A DNA stretch of 21,415 nucleotides, taken from NCBI GenBank assembly GCA_019090225.1, contig JAHRWI010000042.1:1-21415 (forward strand). The letters are read 5' to 3'. This document shows positions 7,513 through 13,471 of this stretch, piece by piece. The position numbers and the translations under genes were made by a program. Source of the DNA: Porticoccaceae bacterium (GTDB lineage: Bacteria > Pseudomonadota > Gammaproteobacteria > Pseudomonadales > Porticoccaceae). A model generated the notes under the pieces. The model made no database searches and was not told the DNA's origin. It saw nothing but the letters and a program-made list of their open reading frames with translations. Numbering within the stretch: the stretch's first letter is position 1; each line of letters begins with the position of its first letter.

Positions 7513-8016
7513 CTATTTCCTATCCAGGCGGACAAAAGTGCAGGCGGGGGTTTGCCCCTCTGCCTCGATATGCTGAACCCTTGTTTCCAGCCATTCGTTC
7601 TTATTTAAATCCGGGAAAAAAGCATCACCATCAACCTGAGTATGAACCCGGGTCAAGTATAAACGCTGGGCCTTGGACAGCGCTTCGCGATAGATCGTTT
7701 CACCGCCAATAACCATGACTTCCTCGACACCGGAATCGTCAGCTATTTTTGTCGCCATCACCAGGGCCTGGGTCAAGTCACCGGCAATCTCAAGGCCCTC
7801 GGCTTGCCACGCTGCATCGCGAGTCATGACAATATTCGTGCGTCCAGGCAGAGGTTTACCAATGGACTCATAGGTGCGACGACCCATGATAATGGGTTTG
7901 CCCAGGGTGACCTGTCTGAAATATTTGAGGTCGGCGGAAATTCGCCAGGGCAGCTCGTTGTTATTACCGATAACACCGTTATCCGCTACCGCTACTATCA
8001 ATGCGATTATCGTCAC
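7513..8016 (-). CDS. folA: Dihydrofolate reductase
   Basis: A 167-residue chromosomal-type DHFR; the E. coli enzyme has 159. It reduces dihydrofolate with NADPH and regenerates tetrahydrofolate after ThyA. Visible signatures are IVAVADNGVIG, LPWRISADLKYF (with the catalytic acid in SADL), GKPIIMGRRTYESIG, PGRTNIVMTR and VMVIGGETIYREAL. The start is GTG at 8016, preceded by GAGAGAGA; it aligns with the usual family N-terminus and no ATG fits. The thyA gene lies about 2.3 kb away on the same strand. The gene heads a run into the TonB cluster; whether one transcript covers both is not shown by the sequence. Confidence 0.97.
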   Translation of the reverse strand: MTIIALIVAVADNGVIGNNNELPWRISADLKYFRQVTLGKPIIMGRRTYESIGKPLPGRTNIVMTRDAAWQAEGLEIAGDLTQALVMATKIADDSGVEEVMVIGGETIYREALSKAQRLYLTRVHTQVDGDAFFPDLNKNEWLETRVQHIEAEGQTPACTFVRLDRK

Positions 8017-8139
8017 TTATCTCTCTCTAGCCTAGTGAGTTGGTTGGGAATAATAACTAGCCGTGCTTCTTAAAACTCTGCTTTTTAACCGCTGCGCGGA
8101 ATCTGTATTTTCCAGCAATCCACACTGATTCGCTACTCC

Positions 8140-8155
8140 TGGCACAATACTTGTC
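8140..8155 (+). promoter_or_regulatory. Weak sigma-54 (-24/-12)-like promoter candidate
   Basis: The sequence TGGCACAATACTTGTC matches the sigma-54 pattern TGGCAC-N5-TTGC in the whole -24 block and the spacing, but the -12 block has GT in place of the nearly invariant GC. It points toward the OYE gene, 264 bases away. The -12 mismatch and the distance make it a weak call, and no enhancer-binding-protein site was recognised. Confidence 0.2.
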
Positions 8156-8326
8156 GTTCTGTATTCACGATGTTAACGGCCGCGACATCAACGATAATAT
8201 CGGCAGGCTGCCCTGCAAAACTGCTCGGTGAAATTACCCAGTAAAATTGACCACAATAAAGCCAAGGGCTTATTATGCCGCGCAGCTAATTTATCGCCCG
8301 CACCGGGCTGTACCCAAAATGACGTC

Positions 8327-8397
8327 CAATACAACACTCAATACAACAAGCTAACAGCAAGCCATACAAGTCAACAACTGCCCATTCAAATCAACAA
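8327..8397 (+). repeat. CAA-rich direct repeats in the OYE gene leader
   Basis: CAATACAACA occurs at 8327 and again at 8339 (period 12). CCATACAAGTCAACAA at 8362 returns as CCATTCAAATCAACAA at 8382 (period 20, two mismatches). These units, and the G-poor run joining them, end about 20 bases before the start at 8419. They could form an open, weakly structured leader or be successive small duplications. Confidence 0.7.
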
Positions 8398-8418
8398 GCG
8401 ATACAGGATATCTAAAAA

Positions 8419-9498
8419 ATGCAGTCTTTATTTCAGCCCTTAAGCTTTATCCACGGCCCAGCCCTCAAAAACCGTTTTGCCCTTGCCCCACTGACCAACT
8501 TACAAAGCCATCCCGATGGCCGTCTTTCTGATGATGAACACAAATGGCTGACCATGCGCGCTGAGGGCGGATTTGGTTTAACCATGACCTGCGCGGCCCA
8601 TGTGCAAGCAGTCGGCCAGGGGTTTCCGGGGCAGCTAGGTATTTTTTCTGACGACCATCTGGAAGGCCTAAGCCGCCTGGCTAAAGATATTAACCGGCAC
8701 GACAGTCTATCCATTGTGCAAATCCATCACGCCGGTATGCGCTCACCAGAGGACTTAGTCGGCGAACGGCCTGTTGCGCCTTCAGAAGATAGCGAAACCA
8801 ACGCACGAGCCTTGTCCACCGCCGAAGTAGAGCAACTGATCGAGGATTTTATTGCCGCAGCTGAACGTGCCGAAAAAGCCGGTTTTGATGGTGTCGAAAT
8901 TCACGGCGCACACGGTTATATCGTCTGCCAGTTTCTCAGTAGCGAAACCAACCAGCGTGATGATCAGTACGGCGGCTCCCTGGAAAATCGATCACGGGTA
9001 CTCTTTGACATTATCGCCGGTATTCGCCAACGCTGTCGGGACGATTTTAATGTCGGGGTGCGCCTGTCCCCAGAACGCTTTGGCATCGTGCTTACCGAAG
9101 CCGTAGAAATCGCCCAACGACTCATGACCGAAGCCCAGGTCGACTATCTCGATATGTCTCTGTGGGATGTCTTTAAAGAACCCGCCGAAGAAGCCCACCA
9201 GGGTCGAAGCTTGATGTCCTACTTCACCGAGCTGGATCGCGGTGAAGTGCGCCTGGGTGTGGCGGGCAAAGTCCGCACACCAAAGGACGCGCAACATTGC
9301 CTCGATGCCGGTATTGATTTGGTGCTGCTGGGCCGAGCCGCAATTTTGCATCACGACTTCCCGAACCAAACTGAGGCGGACAGTGCTTTTATGCCCGTCC
9401 GCAATCCGGTCTCGGCGGATCACCTTCGCGCCGAAGGGCTAGGCGAAGCCTTTGTGGAATATATGGCTACGTGGAAAGGTTTTATTGAGGCGGCTTAG
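8419..9498 (+). CDS. NADH:flavin oxidoreductase of the Old Yellow Enzyme family
   Basis: A 359-residue TIM-barrel FMN enzyme that should reduce activated C=C bonds (enones, nitro compounds) using NAD(P)H. Visible elements are the FMN-binding start ALKNRFALAPLTN, Gln101 in IVQIHHAGM, the substrate pair His162/His165 with Tyr167 in EIHGAHGYIVCQFL, then TNQRDDQYGGSLENRSR and the late phosphate-binding LVLLGRAAI. It has no C-terminal iron-sulfur/FAD extension, so it is a short stand-alone OYE rather than a dienoyl-CoA reductase type. It is probably monocistronic, converging on the DsbA-like gene. An AGGA lies eleven bases before the ATG. The natural substrate cannot be read from the sequence. Confidence 0.93.
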   Translation: MQSLFQPLSFIHGPALKNRFALAPLTNLQSHPDGRLSDDEHKWLTMRAEGGFGLTMTCAAHVQAVGQGFPGQLGIFSDDHLEGLSRLAKDINRHDSLSIVQIHHAGMRSPEDLVGERPVAPSEDSETNARALSTAEVEQLIEDFIAAAERAEKAGFDGVEIHGAHGYIVCQFLSSETNQRDDQYGGSLENRSRVLFDIIAGIRQRCRDDFNVGVRLSPERFGIVLTEAVEIAQRLMTEAQVDYLDMSLWDVFKEPAEEAHQGRSLMSYFTELDRGEVRLGVAGKVRTPKDAQHCLDAGIDLVLLGRAAILHHDFPNQTEADSAFMPVRNPVSADHLRAEGLGEAFVEYMATWKGFIEAA

Positions 9499-9579
9499 CG
9501 CTGGTCATAATCACGATGATTGCTTTAAAAATACTTAAGGCTGATTAAACGGTTTGATGCTATCAACACTTTGAGCCCG

Positions 9580-10239
9580 TTAGCACCAACTGGCCTCTTC
9601 CTGTGGCTTTTTCGCGAGCTCGTCAATATTGGCATGGAGAACTCGATAACCGACATTGCCGTATAAAATTTGGCGGCCTCCATCTATCACATATGAGGGG
9701 CTGCCTTTAAGATTTTGTTGTTTACATTGTTGATGATCATGCATTAATGCCGCAATAGCTGACCCCGCCTGAACATGGGCATCTATCAAGGTGTGATCAA
9801 GATCGTTATCAGCCACTAAGTCATAGAGAACGTCAAGCTTGCCTATATCCAGGGCATCGACGAAAAAAGCCTCACGCAGCTTTAGAGCAATTTCGATACT
9901 TTTTTCCCTGTCATAACTTAGCTCAATAGCCTTTAGTATGAGGTGAGCATTTGCTGACGTAACAGGCCGAACTTCTGTCCAAATTTTGGGATTTACTGGT
10001 GCTGATCCGTAACCTGAAGCCGACTGCTGCACATGCTTTGCAAAGCCTTCATAACCGCCTTTTGCCTGCCATTGCTCCAGCATTTTTGTGTGGGTATCGC
10101 CGAATATATCAACATAGTGATAATGAAATTCAACTTTACCTTTCAGGGATAGGTTGACCTCTTCGATACGACGCTGGGTGATCCAGGCCCAAACACAGAG
10201 TATGTCACTGTAATAATCAATAATTAGCGGTTTATTCAT
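9580..10239 (-). CDS. DsbA-family thioredoxin-fold protein with a CVWA active-site variant
   Basis: A 219-residue DSBA-like thioredoxin-fold protein of the cytoplasmic FrnE/HCCA-isomerase type, with no signal peptide. The fold is marked by LIIDYYSDILCVWAW at the start, a helical insertion (about 60-150) and the cis-Pro loop GSPSYVIDGG near the end. The usual CPWC motif is replaced by C15-V-W-A18, so the resolving cysteine is missing. That argues against a classic disulfide oxidase and fits a monothiol or glutathione-dependent role (GST-kappa/isomerase-like). A lone Cys ends the chain (SWC). A strong AAGGA lies five bases before the ATG. It follows thyA with 40 bases between and may ride on that transcript. 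Confidence 0.85.
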   Translation of the reverse strand: MNKPLIIDYYSDILCVWAWITQRRIEEVNLSLKGKVEFHYHYVDIFGDTHTKMLEQWQAKGGYEGFAKHVQQSASGYGSAPVNPKIWTEVRPVTSANAHLILKAIELSYDREKSIEIALKLREAFFVDALDIGKLDVLYDLVADNDLDHTLIDAHVQAGSAIAALMHDHQQCKQQNLKGSPSYVIDGGRQILYGNVGYRVLHANIDELAKKPQEEASWC

Positions 10240-10279
10240 CGTTTCCTTATTAGTTGCCGCAACAAAATAGCCACTGCCG

Positions 10280-11113
10280 CTAAATGGCTATCGGCGCTGC
10301 AATCCCCGGATGAGGCGCATAGCCTTCCAACTGAAAATCGTCGTAGTCAAAACTAAAAATATCGCTGACTTCCGGATTTAATTTCATCTGCGGCAAGGCG
10401 TGGGGTTCTCGCGCTAGCTGACGGTCAGCCTGTTCGAGATGATTCAAATACAAGTGGGCGTCACCCAGGGTGTGAATAAACTCACCGGGCTTAAGGCCGG
10501 TGACCTGAGCAACCATTAAGGTTAACAGGGCGTAGGAGGCGATATTGAAGGGGACGCCGAGAAAAATATCGGCGCTGCGTTGGTATAACTGACAACTTAA
10601 TTTTCCATCGGCAACGTAAAACTGAAAAAAGGCATGGCAAGGCGCTAATGCCATCCGGCCCTGTTCGACGTTGGCCTGGGGCGGGATGCTTTCATCCGGC
10701 AGCTGGGCCGGGTTCCAGGCCGAGACAATTAAGCGGCGAGAATCAGGCCGGGTACGAAGTTGTTCGATGACTTCGGTGATTTGATCGATAGCGCCACCAT
10801 TGGGCAGGGGCCAGGAACGCCATTGGTAACCGTAAACCGGACCAAGGTCTCCGCTTCCTGTGGCCCATTCATCCCAGATAGAAACGCCGTTATCACGCAG
10901 GTACTCGGTATTGGTGTCACCTGATAGAAACCATAGCAGTTCGTAGATGATGGATTTAAGGTGAACTTTTTTAGTGCTTACCAGGGGAAAGCCGTCGGCT
11001 AAATTAAAGCGCATCTGGTGACCAAAGACACTCAGCGTACCCGTGCCGGTGCGATCACCTTTTTGTGTACCGGTGTTGCGGACGTGCCGCATTAAGTCCA
11101 GGTATTGCTGCAT
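10280..11113 (-). CDS. thyA: Thymidylate synthase
   Basis: A 277-residue ThyA that methylates dUMP to dTMP with methylene-tetrahydrofolate, producing dihydrofolate for FolA. Signatures: the phosphate-binding DRTGTGTLSVFG, STKKVHLKSIIYELLWFLSG, DLGPVYGYQWRSW, RPDSRRLIVSAWNP, catalytic Cys159 in ALAPCHAFFQFYV, and QRSADIFLGVPFNIASYALL. It is 13 residues longer than the E. coli enzyme, mainly through a loop insertion before the active site (about 140-153, DESIPPQANVEQGR). It lies 24 bases after lgt, the same lgt-thyA order as in E. coli. Confidence 0.98.
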   Translation of the reverse strand: MQQYLDLMRHVRNTGTQKGDRTGTGTLSVFGHQMRFNLADGFPLVSTKKVHLKSIIYELLWFLSGDTNTEYLRDNGVSIWDEWATGSGDLGPVYGYQWRSWPLPNGGAIDQITEVIEQLRTRPDSRRLIVSAWNPAQLPDESIPPQANVEQGRMALAPCHAFFQFYVADGKLSCQLYQRSADIFLGVPFNIASYALLTLMVAQVTGLKPGEFIHTLGDAHLYLNHLEQADRQLAREPHALPQMKLNPEVSDIFSFDYDDFQLEGYAPHPGIAAPIAI

Positions 11114-11137
11114 GTCAGGCCCTGCTATTTTTCGTGC

Positions 11138-11944
11138 TCACGGGGAAGTTACTCGTGTTTTATTGTGAAACCAATAAGCCCAGGCCATCAAAATCACGCC
11201 GACAAGGATCATCGGCAAACTCAATATCTGACCTCGGGTCATCCAGTCAAAAAGATCGAAGCCGATGTGGTCATCTGGCTCCCGAACAAATTCGACGGCA
11301 AAGCGGAATGCGCCGTACAAAAACAAAAACAAACCACTGACCGCAACGATTGGCCGGGGCTTGCGGGAAAACCACCACAACAGGCAAAACAACAGCAAGC
11401 CCTCAAGGGCAAACTGATACAGCTGTGAAGGATGGCGAACTAATTGCTCTGGGTCATGAGGAAAGATCATGCCAATAGACAGCTCGGTGGATCGCCCCCA
11501 TAGCTCCTGGCCGATAAAATTTCCCAGCCGCCCAAGGCCCAGGCCGATCGGCACCAGAGGTGCCATAAAATCCGTTACTTCAAAGAAGGATTGGCCGATG
11601 CGCCGCGCATAGATGAGCATCGCGATAATCACGCCCAATAATCCGCCGTGAAAGGCCATACCTCCTTCCCAGAGTCGGAACAACCACAGCGGATCAGCGA
11701 CCCATTTGTCGAAGTTATAAAACAGCACGTAGCCGCAACGACCACCGAGAATAACGCCGAATGCTGCATAGACGATGAGGTCTTCTACCTGATCTTTGCG
11801 CACTGGCGACCAGGCTCGCTGACTACGGGAGCGAGCCAATAACCAGGCACCGAGAAAGCCCAGCAGGTACATAAGGCCATACCAGTGCACCTTGAGCGGG
11901 CCAAGGCTAATAAGAACAGGATCTATCGTTGGGTAGGTAAGCAT
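11138..11944 (-). CDS. lgt: Prolipoprotein diacylglyceryl transferase
   Basis: A 268-residue polytopic inner-membrane enzyme that moves a diacylglyceryl group from phosphatidylglycerol to the lipobox Cys of prolipoproteins. Conserved parts are VHWYGLMYLLGF (Tyr22), ILGGRCGYVLFYN, EGGMAFHGGLLG (His99) and the Lgt signature around Arg139, GLGRLGNFIGQELWGR; the last differs from the common INGELWGR by a small local swap. At least six hydrophobic segments are evident. The ATG at 11944 follows a close AAGGA (three-base gap), directly after a 3 x 16-bp repeat in the leader. It probably heads the lgt-thyA-DsbA-like unit. Confidence 0.97.
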   Translation of the reverse strand: MLTYPTIDPVLISLGPLKVHWYGLMYLLGFLGAWLLARSRSQRAWSPVRKDQVEDLIVYAAFGVILGGRCGYVLFYNFDKWVADPLWLFRLWEGGMAFHGGLLGVIIAMLIYARRIGQSFFEVTDFMAPLVPIGLGLGRLGNFIGQELWGRSTELSIGMIFPHDPEQLVRHPSQLYQFALEGLLLFCLLWWFSRKPRPIVAVSGLFLFLYGAFRFAVEFVREPDDHIGFDLFDWMTRGQILSLPMILVGVILMAWAYWFHNKTRVTSP

Positions 11945-11950
11945 TATTCC

Positions 11951-11998
11951 TTAAGTATCTCTGGGTTTAAGTGTCCGTGGGCTTAAGTGTCTCTGGGT
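11951..11998 (-). repeat. 3 x 16-bp tandem repeat in the lgt leader
   Basis: Three contiguous 16-base units on the plus strand: TTAAGTATCTCTGGGT, TTAAGTGTCCGTGGGC and TTAAGTGTCTCTGGGT. Units 1 and 3 differ by one base. On the coding strand the last unit runs straight into the Shine-Dalgarno (CTTAAGGA) of lgt, so the array ends seven bases before the ATG. Contiguous units without spacers exclude a CRISPR. Copy-number change would lengthen the untranslated leader without altering the protein. Confidence 0.9.
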
Positions 11999-12057
11999 AA
12001 TGAACCTTGCGAGTTGATTGTAGTTAACAATGAGGGTGAAACAGTACGTCCCGAGCC

Positions 12058-12714
12058 TTAGCCACGCAAGGACATTATCGGCCAGGCCTGGGCCTCGGCC
12101 TCTGCTTTCAATTTACTATCTGGATTAACGGCGACCGGATTATCAACCAGTTGCAACAGCGGCAGGTCGTTAATTGAATCGCTGTAAAAATAGCTGCCCG
12201 GCAAAGTTTCATGCCGACTCTGTAGCCAGTCATGTAAACGTTCAACTTTGCCCTGTTGGTAGCTGGGCACCCCCGATACTTTGCCGGTATAGCGGCCATT
12301 GATTCGTTCTGGCTCGGTGGCAATGATCTCTTCAACGCCGAGCTTGTGGCAGATCGGCTCAACAATAAAGCGATTGGTCGCCGAGATAATCACCAACAGA
12401 TCGCCTTTTTCACGGTGCCTGGCCAGCAGCTTTTCCGCACTGGGTAACCACATGGGGGCAATGATTTGCTCCATAAACTCTCGGTGCAGGGCGGCCAGCT
12501 CAGCGGCTTCAATTTGCGCCAGGGGTGCCAGAGCAAAATCCAGGTAGGCGTAGATATCCAGAACACCGGCTTCGTAGTCTTGATAAAACTGCTCATTCAT
12601 ACGCTTGTAGTGGTCTTTATCGACTTTATTTTTGTGCACCAACCACTTGCCCCACTCGTAATCGCTGTCCCCAGCGATGAGCGTATTGTCCAGATCAAAT
12701 AACGCTAACGACAC
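12058..12714 (-). CDS. HAD-IB family phosphatase (SerB-like)
   Basis: A 218-residue haloacid-dehalogenase-fold phosphatase. Motif I is ALFDLDNTLI (Asp7 nucleophile, Asp9), motif II is VIISAT, the motif III Lys is in QQGKVERL, and motif IV is SDSINDLPLL. The helical cap (about 20-85) fits subclass IB, which includes phosphoserine phosphatases; the substrate is not determined. The GTG start at 12714 has GAGGTGG about seven bases upstream. It stands back to back with rppH, a pairing I recall from Pseudomonas. Its downstream end lies about 60 bases from the lgt leader on the same strand, so some readthrough into lgt is possible. Confidence 0.9.
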   Translation of the reverse strand: MSLALFDLDNTLIAGDSDYEWGKWLVHKNKVDKDHYKRMNEQFYQDYEAGVLDIYAYLDFALAPLAQIEAAELAALHREFMEQIIAPMWLPSAEKLLARHREKGDLLVIISATNRFIVEPICHKLGVEEIIATEPERINGRYTGKVSGVPSYQQGKVERLHDWLQSRHETLPGSYFYSDSINDLPLLQLVDNPVAVNPDSKLKAEAEAQAWPIMSLRG

Positions 12715-12958
12715 CCTAAAACCACCTCGTGACTAGCCCACTATCGCCTCTAATACTGCCGGGCGACCTTCAAAAGAGGGGCAGAATACCGGCATTGTAG
12801 GTGACCCTCAACGACTGTTTGCTGAGCGGTGAACAACTGTGGAACAATAAGCTTCTATATGGCTCGCTATTTGCTGGGTTTTGAAGATAGTCGATAAGCG
12901 GAGCGGCCTGGTGCAGTTGATTTATAAAGTTAGATTTACAGAGCAATAGGCATATTCA
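12715..12958. promoter_or_regulatory. Divergent promoter region between the HAD gene and rppH
   Basis: These 244 bases lie between two divergent genes and should carry both promoters. No small gene, strong hairpin or clear sigma-70 boxes could be fixed. An AT-rich stretch near 12920-12945 is the likeliest place for the rppH-ptsP promoter. Confidence 0.4.
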
Positions 12959-13468
12959 ATGGATATGATTGATAACGATGGCTTTCGTCCGAATGTCGGC
13001 ATTATTCTCGCCGACGGTAAAGGCCGATTGCTGTGGGCCAAGCGCATTGGTCAGGATGCCTGGCAGTTCCCTCAGGGCGGTATTGATGCGGGCGAAAAAC
13101 CTGGTGACGCCATGTATCGAGAACTCTACGAAGAGGTGGGCCTGGAGTCCAACGACGTCGAAGTCCTGGGCCAGACCCGTGGCTGGTTGCGCTACCACTT
13201 GCCGAAACGCTATATCCGACGCAATAAATCCCCCGTCTGTATAGGTCAAAAACAAAAATGGTATTTACTGCGGCTCTCCGGTGATCAGAACGCTATTCGC
13301 TTTGATCGTGGCTCAAAACCCGAATTCGATGGCTGGCAGTGGGTCAATTACTGGTACCCGATCAGTCAGGTGATCGAATTCAAACGTGATGTGTACCGAA
13401 AAGCGCTCAAAGAACTCGCCCAGGTACACAGCGAAATTGAACGCAAGCTCACCAGTCGCAAACGGTAA
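12959..13468 (+). CDS. rppH: RNA pyrophosphohydrolase (Nudix)
   Basis: A 169-residue Nudix hydrolase that removes pyrophosphate from triphosphorylated 5' ends of mRNA and so starts RNase E-dependent decay. The Nudix box is complete: GGIDAGEKPGDAMYRELYEE followed by VGL. The family N-terminus MIDNDGFRPNVGI is present. Two starts are possible: ATG at 12959, with AGG eight bases upstream, or ATG at 12965, which gives the canonical MID start but has poor spacing; the former is listed. It is followed three bases later by ptsP, an arrangement shared with E. coli and Pseudomonas. Confidence 0.97.
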   Translation: MDMIDNDGFRPNVGIILADGKGRLLWAKRIGQDAWQFPQGGIDAGEKPGDAMYRELYEEVGLESNDVEVLGQTRGWLRYHLPKRYIRRNKSPVCIGQKQKWYLLRLSGDQNAIRFDRGSKPEFDGWQWVNYWYPISQVIEFKRDVYRKALKELAQVHSEIERKLTSRKR

Positions 13469-13471
13469 TCG

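Larger units (their letters stand above)
8017..8418. promoter_or_regulatory. Divergent intergenic region between folA and the OYE gene
   Basis: These 402 bases separate two divergently transcribed genes and must hold both promoters. No good coding region is visible. A small frame at 8228-8443 lacks a ribosome site and runs into the oxidoreductase start. The right half (about 8310-8400) is CAA-rich and G-poor on the plus strand, which predicts an unstructured leader for the OYE gene. A sigma-54-like element lies at 8140. No clear sigma-70 boxes could be fixed by eye. Confidence 0.5.

Noticed and set aside
8228..8443. Small 71-codon plus-strand gene
   Set aside because: It lies in CAA-rich repeat sequence, has no ribosome site, shows no recognisable protein pattern and runs into the OYE gene start.
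9499..9579. Bidirectional terminator between the OYE and DsbA-like genes
   Set aside because: Only 5-bp stems (AATCA/TGATT, TTGAT/ATCAA) without GC-rich arms are present; too weak to call.
11951..11998. CRISPR array
   Set aside because: The units are contiguous, 16 bp long and have no spacers, and no cas gene is present.
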